A stretch of DNA of 13,048 nucleotides from Akkermansiaceae bacterium (GCA_023301645.1 JALZUH010000021.1:1-13048), one strand, 5' to 3'. Counted from the stretch's first letter, positions 1-7,979 are shown. A program made the numbers and translations. Notes: a model not told the origin generated them from the letters alone.

Positions 1-455
1 CCATCTTTGTAGGCTACTCCACGTGAACCTGTTCCTGAGTCGCCACCAAACTTTGATAATAGTTGCTTACGATACTTAGTCTCATCGCTACTGAGCCAAA
101 GATCCCCAGATGTAGAAGCGCTCAACCAGAAAGTGTAGTAGCCAGTTTCAGGCGCTGTCAGATAGCCGCGAACGCGAGCACCACTATAGCGAGGGATATC
201 AAAATAGCTGCCTGAATTGACTAAACCTACTGTATCAGGTCGACCGAAAAACTTATCATTTATAACGAGGTCTGATACATCAAAGGCATCAATATTTAAC
301 CAATGCTCAGTGGATAAAGATCCGGCTGTCTGGAAGGTGGACTCATCCAAAAGGGTGTCTTCTGTGGCTTGCAACAGTGCTGTGGAGGCAGCCACCGCTG
401 CAACAGCTCTAAGAAATGATGAATACGAGGACTTGGTGCGTTGTGGTGTATACAT
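1..455 (-). CDS. Exported PA14-domain protein, N-terminal part (3' end outside window)
   Basis: The reverse strand is open from an ATG at 453-455 to the window edge, about 151 codons without a stop. The protein begins MYTPQRTKSS and continues with a hydrophobic stretch (FLRAVAAVAASTALLQA), a plausible signal peptide cleaved near residue 30. From about residue 45 it matches the PA14 fold: FDIPRYSGARVRGYLTAPET, then GYYTFWLSASTSGDLWLSSD with the typical G-Y-Y/T-F-W-L and D/E-L-W-L-S elements. PA14 domains are beta-barrel, often carbohydrate-binding modules on secreted enzymes or adhesins. The rest of the protein, and therefore its enzymatic function if any, lies outside the window. Upstream the frame closes at a TAG (501-503) with no other ATG or GTG, so the start is secure. 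No Shine-Dalgarno sequence precedes it. Domain call is confident; overall function is unknown. Confidence 0.85.
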   Translation of the reverse strand, partial: MYTPQRTKSSYSSFLRAVAAVAASTALLQATEDTLLDESTFQTAGSLSTEHWLNIDAFDVSDLVINDKFFGRPDTVGLVNSGSYFDIPRYSGARVRGYLTAPETGYYTFWLSASTSGDLWLSSDETKYRKQLLSKFGGDSGTGSRGVAYKD

Positions 456-549
456 GGTGCGTTGTGGCGGTGGACGGTGAGGCTGTGTTGCTATGGAGAA
501 CTAGAAACTGAGAATCATGGGCGGCGGAGTGGCTGAAATAGAAGTGAAC

Positions 550-555
550 ATTATA
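550..555 (-). promoter_or_regulatory. Candidate -10 box for the PA14-domain gene
   Basis: The reverse strand carries a perfect TATAAT at 555-550. About 16 bases further upstream there is only a weak TTTTTG in place of a -35 element. Transcription would start near 543, giving a leader of roughly 88 bases before the ATG at 455. It sits in an AT-rich stretch and is the best promoter-like motif upstream of the gene. The call rests on the hexamer and its location only. Confidence 0.4.
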
Positions 556-945
556 GACACTTCAACAAATACAAAAACCTTCACTTTTTAATGAACCAAC
601 ATACTGACCACACTTCATTAACCTCTGTCAAATAGAAATTTGATTTTATTTTAAACTGCAGATCAACTACGCAAAAAACCAATTAAGCGGGTTTTAAGAT
701 AAACAACGCGCGAAGCCTTTACGTAAGATGATCACGCAGCCAAATTGCTCTCGTAAAGAAGCCCTATAACTGGATACCTGTTATTCATTTCGGACATTGC
801 GATTCAACCAACCCTTCATGCTGTCTGATGGCACCCCGCTGGGGTTCTGCGCTAGGTGGGCGATTTAGTCTCGGGGTATGTAAGCCCTAGCTATGAGATG
901 CGAATCATTAAGAATGCTACGACAAGTAGCAGCGCCCTCAAAACA
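556..945. other. Non-coding stretch with a structured GC-richer island
   Basis: No convincing gene lies here. The part from 556 to about 715 is AT-rich and unremarkable. From about 717 onward inverted repeats accumulate: ctttacg (717-723) with cgtaaag (752-758); gattc (801-805) with gaatc (902-906); acccc (833-837) with ggggt (841-845); gctagg (851-856) with cctagc (886-891); and tgctac (915-920) with gtagca (926-931). The island from about 780 to 945 is visibly richer in GC than the flanking AT-rich DNA. In the plus frame it reads through short peptide-like stretches interrupted by stops. It may be a dispersed intergenic repeat or a structured RNA; which of these cannot be decided from this window. 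Confidence 0.45.
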
Positions 946-979
946 ATAAAGGCTGCATCGTTAAAGATGCAGCCTTTAT
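937..979 (-). terminator. Intrinsic terminator downstream of tRNA-Leu
   Basis: A near-perfect hairpin with a 14 bp stem (946-959 pairing with 966-979) and a 6-base loop lies 13 bases after the 3' end of the tRNA on the reverse strand. On that strand the stem is followed by ATTGTTTT, a T-rich tract, whereas on the plus strand it is followed by an A-rich run. This polarity fits termination of the tRNA transcript. The hairpin also borders the structured island, so it could alternatively be the edge of that element. Confidence 0.75.
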
Positions 980-991
980 AAAAAGTAAAAA

Positions 992-1074
992 TACCGAGAA
1001 CAGGGGTCGAACCTGCACGCCCAAAGGGCACCAGATCCTAAATCTGGCGTGTCTACCAATTCCACCATCTCGGC
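992..1074 (-). tRNA. tRNA-Leu (anticodon UAG)
   Basis: The reverse strand folds into a type II tRNA of 83 bases. The acceptor stem is GCCGAGA with TCTCGGT, with a G1-U72 wobble pair as in some other bacterial leucine tRNAs, and the discriminator base is A. The anticodon stem is CCAGA/TCTGG around the loop TTTAGGA, giving anticodon TAG (plus-strand 1038-1040). A long variable arm TGCCCTTTGGGCGT and a T loop TTCGACC follow, all typical of tRNA-Leu. The 3' CCA is not encoded and must be added by the CCA-adding enzyme. An intrinsic terminator follows closely. Confidence 0.96.
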
Positions 1075-1272
1075 GTTGGAACAGGGCGAAACATAGTAGA
1101 ACTTTGCTATTTGGCAATGAGTTTCTTCAGGAAATTATCCTGCGCCGCTCGAAGGCCTATTAGGCCGTGCCCGTCACCTTATTTCGATCCCGTTAGCTCC
1201 TGCTAAAATGATGATCAAAGCACTCAAGCCAGCCTATTCTAATAGAGCCATATAACTGGCTATACCCTCCCA

Positions 1273-2019
1273 TTACTCGACTTCAGCAATCGGCTCTTTA
1301 TCACCTAAGAAGCGTGGTTGTTTCTTGGTGACATGGATATCGAGCCACATTTTCACTCGCGCTAGCACCTCTCGGTCTTCTGTTTTACGCCCTGCGTAGC
1401 CATCTACCTTGCGAGCATTGTAGCCATAGACCTTGAGCCCATGTGCCTTAGCTAGGTAGGCAGCTCGTTCATTCTGGAATTTCTGACTGACCAGTGTCAC
1501 CTCATCGAGATCAAATACCTTCTTTGCCCGCACGACTGAATCCAACGTCCTCAGCCCTGCATAGTCACAAACGATAGCATCGAAGGGGACTCCAGCAGCG
1601 ACGAGAGCCTTACGCATGGTAACGGGCTCATTGTAATACTTATCGCGATTATCCCCCGATACGAGAAGGGTATCCACCTTGCCAGCATGATAGAGATCTG
1701 AGGCTGCTTCAATACGGTATTTAAAATACAGGTTCTCACGCTTGCCTAGCTTACTGGAGCAGCCAAATACCAGTCCCACTCGCTGCTTCGGGACATCTTC
1801 GATCTTATCAAAAAGCACCCCGTGACCTGCTCTAGTGGCCGCGTAGTTGGCATGCCAAATAAAGAGGAAAAAACTAAACACTAAAAACATCGCAAGAAAG
1901 AAGAGTCGCCCCAACCACCTTCTGACAAAGCCTTTCTTCGCTCTCACTGGAGCAGCTGGCTTCGCAGGCGAAGATTGATTCTCTGTGCCCTCTGGCACTG
2001 ACTCCATTTCCGTATTCAT
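1273..2019 (-). CDS. SanA/YdcF-family (DUF218) inner-membrane protein
   Basis: A 248-residue protein with a long, polar, proline-rich N-terminus (1-30), a basic patch (RAKKGFVRRW), one membrane helix at about 37-55 and a DUF218 domain from about 80 to the end. Motifs match the SanA branch: NLYFKYRIEAASDLYHAGK (96-114), the LLVSGDN turn, YNEPV, DYAGLRTLDSVVRAKKVF, and VSQKFQNERAAYLA. E. coli SanA helps maintain the envelope barrier to vancomycin at high temperature, and the related ElyC acts in peptidoglycan or lipid-carrier metabolism; exact chemistry is not established. The ATG shares its A with the TAA of the lipid kinase gene upstream (TAATG), so the two are translationally coupled. The C-terminal tail after about residue 232 is charged and not conserved in character. 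Family assignment is strong; a specific role here is inference. Confidence 0.9.
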   Translation of the reverse strand: MNTEMESVPEGTENQSSPAKPAAPVRAKKGFVRRWLGRLFFLAMFLVFSFFLFIWHANYAATRAGHGVLFDKIEDVPKQRVGLVFGCSSKLGKRENLYFKYRIEAASDLYHAGKVDTLLVSGDNRDKYYNEPVTMRKALVAAGVPFDAIVCDYAGLRTLDSVVRAKKVFDLDEVTLVSQKFQNERAAYLAKAHGLKVYGYNARKVDGYAGRKTEDREVLARVKMWLDIHVTKKQPRFLGDKEPIAEVE

Positions 2020-2987
2020 TATTTCGGCATTGTGTTACTGGCTGGCGTCTTGCGAGGGATACCACCAGCAATGCTTTTAGCAATCGAGATAAACATATTA
2101 TCGTGAGGTGCCTTCGGTGCTACTACCTTCAGCTTTGTCATGGCTGGGCTCAGGGCCACCTCTGTGACTCTGCCTACATACTCGCCATCGACTTCCATCG
2201 GAACCTCTCGGTCACACTCGATGGTAAAGCTCTCTGACTGCAAGTATTTCACCGAGGCATTGCCGAGATCAATCGCCCCCTTAGCCATACCCATTACTGA
2301 GTCGCGCACGAGCTTGTAATCAAGATCGGTAAAGAGCAATACATCAAGAACCTCATCGCAGTGATCGGCCTTACGAAACAACTTCATCTGACCACCATAG
2401 AGCGAGCCATTACCAGCAATCGCACAAACACCCTCCTCCACGGTGCCATCTGCACTGGTCACTTTCATCTTAGGTGGCGTGTCGCCAAAGACCTTAATAG
2501 CGGCCACTAGGTAGGCCAGCGGGCCAAGCAGCTTCTTGGTCTCCCATGTAGTCTCCTCGATCACCTGCGCGTCAAAGCCAATCCCCGCCATCTGAACAAA
2601 GGGGTGACCATTAGCTGTAAAGATATCGACATCTTTGATAAATCCCTCCTCGATCACCTCAAGTGACTTCTTAAGACTATTAATGGGCATACCCAGCTCA
2701 CGGGCAAAAACATTCATTGTGCCCGTAGGCACCACACCAAGTGCAGTCGAGCTACCAAGTAATCCTTGGACAACGCTATTAACAGTGCCGTCACCTCCAG
2801 CCACCAGCACAACAGGCTCACCTCGATCGGCAAACATACGGGCCAACTCGGTAGCATCCTCTGCACTACGACTAGCATAGAGGCCAAACCACTGCGCGTG
2901 TGACATCAGAAAGCGCAACGTCTTTCTACCACGCTGGCTTTTAGCGTTTGGGTTAAAAATCAATGGGTAGCGATGTGCCATGGTCAT
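2019..2987 (-). CDS. YegS/DAGK-family lipid kinase
   Basis: A 322-residue protein of the diacylglycerol kinase catalytic family (DAGKc, YegS/BmrU/LCB5-like), near the usual family length of about 300. Visible motifs are NPNAKSQRG (12-20), the nucleotide-binding VAGGDGTVNSVVQGLLG with GGDGT at 64-68, and VVPTGTMNVFARELGMP (85-101). A second beta-rich domain carries GIGFDAQVIEE and ends with the family-typical EVPMEVDGEYV. Such enzymes phosphorylate lipid hydroxyls such as diacylglycerol, phosphatidylglycerol or sphingoid bases using ATP at the inner membrane; the substrate cannot be told from sequence. An AAGGG six bases ahead of the ATG at 2987 supports this start over the ATG two codons later. 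It is the first gene of a two-gene operon with the SanA-like gene. Confidence 0.92.
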   Translation of the reverse strand: MTMAHRYPLIFNPNAKSQRGRKTLRFLMSHAQWFGLYASRSAEDATELARMFADRGEPVVLVAGGDGTVNSVVQGLLGSSTALGVVPTGTMNVFARELGMPINSLKKSLEVIEEGFIKDVDIFTANGHPFVQMAGIGFDAQVIEETTWETKKLLGPLAYLVAAIKVFGDTPPKMKVTSADGTVEEGVCAIAGNGSLYGGQMKLFRKADHCDEVLDVLLFTDLDYKLVRDSVMGMAKGAIDLGNASVKYLQSESFTIECDREVPMEVDGEYVGRVTEVALSPAMTKLKVVAPKAPHDNMFISIAKSIAGGIPRKTPASNTMPK

Positions 2988-3004
2988 AGCATGCCCTTAT
3001 TTAC

Positions 3005-3032
3005 ATGATATTTCAAACCGCTAATCTACCAA
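3005..3032 (-). promoter_or_regulatory. Possible promoter of the lipid kinase operon
   Basis: On the reverse strand TTGGTA (3032-3027) and TATCAT (3010-3005) are separated by 16 bases, matching four and five of six consensus positions. The predicted transcript would start near 2998, leaving only about 11 bases before the ATG, so the AAGGG at 2998-2994 would be right at the RNA 5' end. That short leader makes the call tentative. Confidence 0.3.
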
Positions 3033-3104
3033 TTATCATGACGCCGTATGACACGCCCCTATTTCAAGCTTGCCCGACTATGGGTTCAAAGCCACAACAT
3101 ACTT

Positions 3105-4436
3105 ATGACTGAGCAACTTGAAGATCTTTTTGAATTCTTACGCTTCCCCAGCGTATCAACTGACTCCTCCCACGCAGAAGATGTGAGAGCCTGTGCAGGC
3201 TGGCTCATAGAAAAGCTCACTCAAATGGGCTTAGAAACAGAGCTACATGAAACAGCCAAGCATCCCATTGTCACAGCGCGTAGCAAGCATGACCCAGCCA
3301 AGAAAACATGCCTCATCTACGGTCATTACGACGTTCAGCCTGTCGACCCCATCGAGCTATGGGACACACCACCCTTTGAGCCAGTGCTACGTGATGGCCG
3401 AATATGGGCGCGAGGAGCCACCGATAACAAAGGACAAATCCTCGCCCACATCCTCGGAGTCGAAGCAGCACTCAAGGAAGACGGAGAGCTACCCGTAAAC
3501 ATCATCTTCCTCATCGAAGGTGAAGAAGAAATCGGCAGCCCGAACCTCGTGCCCTTCCTACAGAAATACAAAGAAGAGTTAGCCTGCGACGTCATTGCCG
3601 TCTCAGACACAGGCATGGTCGCTAAAGGTGTCCCAACAATGGGATACGGCCTTCGTGGCATCGCCTGCTGTGAAGTCACCCTCAAAGGCCCCTCTGGAGA
3701 CATGCACTCAGGAGTATACGGCGGTGCTATTGCCAATCCTGCCACTGCTATTGCTAGACTTGTCGCCTCGCTCCATGATTTTGACGGAAACATTGCCATC
3801 GATGGATTCTACGATGACGTCCGTCCACTAGAGACATGGGAGCGCGAAGCGTGGGCTAAGGTGCCCGGCTCAAGTGACCAAGACACACTCGATATTACCG
3901 GCTCCCCTGCCACCTTCGGCGAGCCAGGATATAGCTCTGCTGAGCGACTCTGGGCGCGTCCCACCGCAGAGGTCAATGGCATCGGCGGCGGCTACCAAGG
4001 CGAAGGTTCAAAAACCGTCCTCCCAGCTGAAGCCATGGCGAAGTTCTCCTTCCGCCTCGTCCCAGACCAAGAGCCCAAAGACATCGCCAAGAAGGTCCAA
4101 GCACACCTCCAAAAACACTGCCCTCCTGGCGTAACGATGGAAATCGAGGTCGGACACGACGGTAAGCCTTACATTTGTGACCCGCACTCAGAGAATGGTA
4201 AAGCAGGACAAGTCGCCCTTGAGAAAGCGTTTGGAAAAGCGCCCGTCCTCATTCGTGAAGGTGGATCCATCCCCATCATCCAAGACCTGAAGGAAATACT
4301 CGGAGTCGAATCCCTCATGATGGGTCTCGCCCTTCCCGACTGCCAAATCCACGCACCAAATGAAAACTACTATGTAGAAAACTTCGAAGGGGGCATCCGA
4401 CTCAACCGAGCCTTACTCAAGGAACTCGCCAAGTAG
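3105..4436 (+). CDS. M20-family metallopeptidase (dipeptidase-like)
   Basis: A 443-residue M20/M28-superfamily zinc peptidase of the dipeptidase (CNDP-like) group. The metal-site motifs are complete: GHYDVQPV with His74 and Asp76, TDNKG with bridging Asp107, EGEEEIGS with catalytic Glu141 and metal ligand Glu142, SDTG with Asp168, and a late PDCQIHAPNE supplying the last histidine. A dimerisation (lid) domain sits between about 185 and 300, beginning RGIACCEVTLKGPSGDMHSG. It probably hydrolyses short peptides in the cytoplasm; no signal peptide is seen. The frame is open back to an ATG at 3048, which would add 19 residues with no family resemblance. I prefer 3105 because MTEQLEDLFEFLRFPSVSTD is the usual M20 beginning. 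Neither start has a Shine-Dalgarno sequence. It is divergent from the lipid kinase and convergent with the ABC transporter gene, with only 27 bases between the two stops and no terminator there. Confidence 0.92.
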   Translation: MTEQLEDLFEFLRFPSVSTDSSHAEDVRACAGWLIEKLTQMGLETELHETAKHPIVTARSKHDPAKKTCLIYGHYDVQPVDPIELWDTPPFEPVLRDGRIWARGATDNKGQILAHILGVEAALKEDGELPVNIIFLIEGEEEIGSPNLVPFLQKYKEELACDVIAVSDTGMVAKGVPTMGYGLRGIACCEVTLKGPSGDMHSGVYGGAIANPATAIARLVASLHDFDGNIAIDGFYDDVRPLETWEREAWAKVPGSSDQDTLDITGSPATFGEPGYSSAERLWARPTAEVNGIGGGYQGEGSKTVLPAEAMAKFSFRLVPDQEPKDIAKKVQAHLQKHCPPGVTMEIEVGHDGKPYICDPHSENGKAGQVALEKAFGKAPVLIREGGSIPIIQDLKEILGVESLMMGLALPDCQIHAPNENYYVENFEGGIRLNRALLKELAK

Positions 4437-4463
4437 ATTCTACTTAGCAGCACGTAGCCCCGC

Positions 4464-7400
4464 CTAGCTCACCTTCTGCTTCCGCCTCTGTAAAACAAGA
4501 GTCGTCAGCAGCAGGCAAATCAGTGTAAAGCCCCCCAGCACTGAGGCGCAGGCGCGGGTCGTGGAAAATGACGTGCCAAACCAGTATTTAAGCTCTGCAA
4601 GGAACACACTGCGCTGACTACCCTTGCGGTAGTCTAATCGGTCAATTTCAGATTTACTATTGAGCAGGCCGATTCGCTTATTAAGGAAGAAATCCTGGAT
4701 CGGCATCGTCTCAATGGTCTCATCATCTGGGTAGGGTGCTATTGCTAGCGCCTCATCCATATTACCAGAGAAGGCGGTCTTGGTGATTCTATCCTTCAGC
4801 TCAGCCGCGCCCCTCCAGTCGACAGCCTCTGCTGCCATTAGTCGCCTTAGTGATTCTTTCAGAACATCGAGCCTCTCGCCCTCTGGCTTGCTGAGCTGCT
4901 CACCATCTTTCAAAACATCAACACGCCCCTTCAAGGCATCAATAGCTAGCTGCACCTCACGTCGACTTGACTCAAAGGGATTCGCTGTTGCCTGACTGAC
5001 CACAATCGCCTCGTAAGCATAGCGCAGCGGCATGATTCGCGCCGGCATCGGCTCAACTCCAGCTTCACGCGCCTTATCAGCTCCTGAGAACAAACCTCGG
5101 TTCATCTCATCAAACGAGACTAAGGCACCGGCGAGTAGAATCTGTGGCACCAGTAGTAATGGCACAGCACTCAGAGCCGCCCTCTCAGAGGACACCATAC
5201 TTGAAATCAAAAGTGCGATAGCAGAGCCACATAGCGCGGTCATACTCATCCACCCCCAGTGGACAAAAAACATACCGTGAATATCAAGTAACCACCCCCC
5301 AATGAAGGTAAACATCGCACACTGCAAAATAGCCAGTAGCGAGAGTGCCAAAAACTTCCCCCCCACATATAGCGCTGTTCCCGAGCGGGCATTGCGCTCC
5401 CTTCTTAGCTCCGCCCCATCACGTAGAATTTCCGTCGCACTATTGGTCAAGCCCAAGAACATCCCGATAGTCACCATCAGGAATAAATACACCGGCATGT
5501 GTAAGCCCGTATCAAAAGAATAGCTCCCCTCCGCCGAAGCACGCAGCGTCATGCCGATAAGAAGTGCGAGCAGTGGAGCCTCTAGAGCTAAGGTATAAAT
5601 CGTGCTCTTATTTCTAAACTTCGAAATCACCGAGCGATTAAAATGCGTATTAAATAGCCTAATCCACTCGCTACGCAGGTTCTTCTTAGAGCGCTCCGGA
5701 ATAGAGTGACCTTCGCCATCTGAGGACACCTCACCCAGCCCTTCAGCCATCTCACTTACCAGCTGACTCCCCTCGAATCGCTCCTGCCAAAATGAGGCCG
5801 CAAATCTACGAACACCATGACTCACACTACCACTCGCCCCATGCATCGGAGACTCCAGCACATCAAAAACAAAGTCAGCATCAGCAGACTTACCGCGCTG
5901 TCGCTGCAGCTGGTCAAAATCCATCAATCCTAAATCCATCGCAGCCTCATGGAAGTAGCTCGTCATGTCATCTGGCGAGCCAAAGAAAGCCACCTGCCCA
6001 CCCTGATCAAGAATGAGCACTTTCTCAAATAACTCCAAAACACTCTCTCCGGGACGGTGTAATGACGCGATGACGATGTGATCGCGCGAGAGGGCATGCA
6101 GCACATCCGAGACGTGCTCAGAATCCTTAGACGACAGCCCCGAAATAGGCTCATCGAAGAGAAATATCTCTGCCATACTGCCCAGATCAAGACCTAGGTT
6201 AAGCCTGCTTCGCTCTCCTCCACTTAGCTTCTTATCTGTGGCCGAGCCCACCCTGCGCCTCGCTAATGGCTGAAGTGCCAGCTGCGCTAAAATCGAGTCC
6301 ACCCGCTTAGCATGCTCCACTGAGGACAAGTGCGGGCGACGAATAATCGACGCGTGCGTGAGGTGTTCACGAACCGTAAACTGAGGATTGAGCGCTTCCT
6401 CTTGTGGCATACTTGCAATGAAAGGAGCCAGCTTACCACGGCGTTTGTAGAGAGAGATGCCATTGAGCTTCACCTCGCCCCTGCGTGGTTTAAGATGCCC
6501 CGCTAGCACCGACAAGAGCGTGCTCTTACCACTACCACTAGGTCCCATGATACAGAGCATCTCGCCCCTCTTCACGCTAAAGCTCACATTATCCAGCACC
6601 AAGCCCTTCTTGCTCTTCGACTTGAATCGGTGACTCAGATTCTCCACTGAAAGGTCACCAATAAGCTTCGTCTCCTCATCGAGTAACCCCTCACTAAATC
6701 GGCAGCGAACAGCCTGACTAGAGCTCAGTCGGATAAGAGCTCCATCTTGGAGTAAACAGCTCGTCTTCACCACGACATCATCCACATAGACCGTCCGCTC
6801 TGACTCATGGACATGCAGTCGACCTTCAGCCCTCAGAGAGTCATACTTAATTTCCAAGATCACCCTACGTGCTAAGCCAGCGGTTAGCAGCACATCACCA
6901 CGCTTAAGTGCCGACGGGTCATTAGACACCAGCCACTTTTCCCCGCCAGCATCCATCATGAAGCGCCCCCCCGACTCCAGCGACTGCTTGCGTAGTTTTT
7001 CCAAGCTCGCCGACGCCCCGTTTTCTAAAATTAACTCATCCTGCACCCCCAGCTCATAAGTCTCACCCAGCAGCACGGGATCTCCTGAGCTCAGCATCAC
7101 ATTAGTCTCCATCAGCGCCTGCACTCGGACATTCAGCCCGAACTCCACCAAGAGCATGCTCTGGCGCGACTTCACCCGCTCCACCGTCAGCTGGCCTTCT
7201 GACTCCTTGATATAGAGCTGCTGGCGATGGCCTGTCCTTGCGGCATTGAGATAAAAGCTCACATCCTCTGCCGTCAATGTGCAGTGGGGCAATCGGATAT
7301 TTTGGTGCGAGCGCAGTCGCAAGATCTCATCCTCTTCCAGAGTCTGCCCGCTGATAAGGAGCGGCTCCTTACCGATGTTTTTGAGCAGGATAATATCCTT

Positions 7401-7979
7401 CGAGCGGTATGCATAAAAACGAAAATGAACTCCCTCATTAGCAAGAACCACATCCGAGCCCTCCTCTGTAGAAAAAGACACCTTATCAAAAGGCAGCTTC
7501 ACCGACTCCGAGCTACCTCTCATTTCTGAGGAAATCGCCTCACCAATCTCGCGTGCGTCCAAGCTCCGCATCACCTTCATGAAGGCATCCCCACCGCGAT
7601 AGCGAGAATCCGACGTCATCACCAGTAGGTAGAGCTGGAGCCCCAAGGATACTTTTTCATCCTCCGTGAGCTCATTGCGCAATGCACTAGCAACCTCCTC
7701 TGGTGGCTTCGGTGACTGTAGAGCCAGATGAAGCCTACGAGCTAGCCACCTATGATCTGCCTCGGGAAAAGCATGACGCAGTAGATCAAGTGCCACCTCG
7801 GCCTCTGCTCGATCCACCCTCTCATCCAGTGATACAAATGAAGTAAAGACATCCACCAAAGCCGCCACATGCCCCATACCCCTCGGAGGAGCTGGCGCAA
7901 AGCGCTTAAAGCCAGGCAATCGATCGACTAAACCTGCCAACTTAGGCTTTCGTGCTGGCTGCTTATTAGAGGAGGTCAC
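4464..7979 (-). CDS. ABCG-type ABC transporter (fused ATPase and permease) with N-terminal TerB-like and beta-rich regulatory region
   Basis: An 1171-residue single-chain half-transporter. Residues 35-150 are helical and resemble a TerB/DjlA-like domain (MGHVAALVDVFTSFVSLDER, then DRAEAEVALDLLRHAF). Residues about 165-435 are beta-rich, possibly containing degenerate FHA-like modules (for example the VYVDDVVVKTSCLLQDGALI stretch), but without the canonical FHA residues. The nucleotide-binding domain spans about 440-670: Walker A GPSGSGKST (479-487), Q-loop Gln526, signature LSGGER (585-590), Walker B IFLFDEP (605-611), H-loop His641. The permease has predicted helices near 793-813, 828-848, 872-896, 905-928, 934-956 and 1143-1163, with the ABCG-like order of ATPase then permease. 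About 185 residues separate the fifth and sixth helices, longer than usual. The start is GTG, no Shine-Dalgarno sequence is seen, and the next in-frame ATG is residue 35. It probably works as a homodimer; substrate and direction are unknown. M. tuberculosis Rv1747 (FHA-ABC-permease) is a precedent for the general layout. Confidence 0.88.
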   Translation of the reverse strand: MTSSNKQPARKPKLAGLVDRLPGFKRFAPAPPRGMGHVAALVDVFTSFVSLDERVDRAEAEVALDLLRHAFPEADHRWLARRLHLALQSPKPPEEVASALRNELTEDEKVSLGLQLYLLVMTSDSRYRGGDAFMKVMRSLDAREIGEAISSEMRGSSESVKLPFDKVSFSTEEGSDVVLANEGVHFRFYAYRSKDIILLKNIGKEPLLISGQTLEEDEILRLRSHQNIRLPHCTLTAEDVSFYLNAARTGHRQQLYIKESEGQLTVERVKSRQSMLLVEFGLNVRVQALMETNVMLSSGDPVLLGETYELGVQDELILENGASASLEKLRKQSLESGGRFMMDAGGEKWLVSNDPSALKRGDVLLTAGLARRVILEIKYDSLRAEGRLHVHESERTVYVDDVVVKTSCLLQDGALIRLSSSQAVRCRFSEGLLDEETKLIGDLSVENLSHRFKSKSKKGLVLDNVSFSVKRGEMLCIMGPSGSGKSTLLSVLAGHLKPRRGEVKLNGISLYKRRGKLAPFIASMPQEEALNPQFTVREHLTHASIIRRPHLSSVEHAKRVDSILAQLALQPLARRRVGSATDKKLSGGERSRLNLGLDLGSMAEIFLFDEPISGLSSKDSEHVSDVLHALSRDHIVIASLHRPGESVLELFEKVLILDQGGQVAFFGSPDDMTSYFHEAAMDLGLMDFDQLQRQRGKSADADFVFDVLESPMHGASGSVSHGVRRFAASFWQERFEGSQLVSEMAEGLGEVSSDGEGHSIPERSKKNLRSEWIRLFNTHFNRSVISKFRNKSTIYTLALEAPLLALLIGMTLRASAEGSYSFDTGLHMPVYLFLMVTIGMFLGLTNSATEILRDGAELRRERNARSGTALYVGGKFLALSLLAILQCAMFTFIGGWLLDIHGMFFVHWGWMSMTALCGSAIALLISSMVSSERAALSAVPLLLVPQILLAGALVSFDEMNRGLFSGADKAREAGVEPMPARIMPLRYAYEAIVVSQATANPFESSRREVQLAIDALKGRVDVLKDGEQLSKPEGERLDVLKESLRRLMAAEAVDWRGAAELKDRITKTAFSGNMDEALAIAPYPDDETIETMPIQDFFLNKRIGLLNSKSEIDRLDYRKGSQRSVFLAELKYWFGTSFSTTRACASVLGGFTLICLLLTTLVLQRRKQKVS

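Noticed and set aside
217..480. 87-codon plus-strand frame
   Set aside because: It lies antisense to the PA14-domain gene, which has a signal peptide and clear domain motifs; the plus-strand product has no recognisable features.
1154..1166. ggcc-tatta-ggcc inverted repeat upstream of tRNA-Leu
   Set aside because: Only a 4-5 bp stem with no T tract on either strand, so not supportable as a terminator or operator.
1246..1261. agcca-tataac-tggct hairpin after the SanA-like gene
   Set aside because: Correct location for a terminator but only a 5 bp stem and no T run on the reverse strand, so it is not called.
3335..3799. 154-codon minus-strand frame
   Set aside because: It is fully antisense to the M20 peptidase catalytic region, and its low-complexity Ser/Pro/Met-rich product looks like a shadow.
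4429..4443. Near-palindrome aagtagattctactt at the peptidase stop codon
   Set aside because: The stem would be very short with a tiny loop and no T tract, so it is probably chance rather than a bidirectional terminator.
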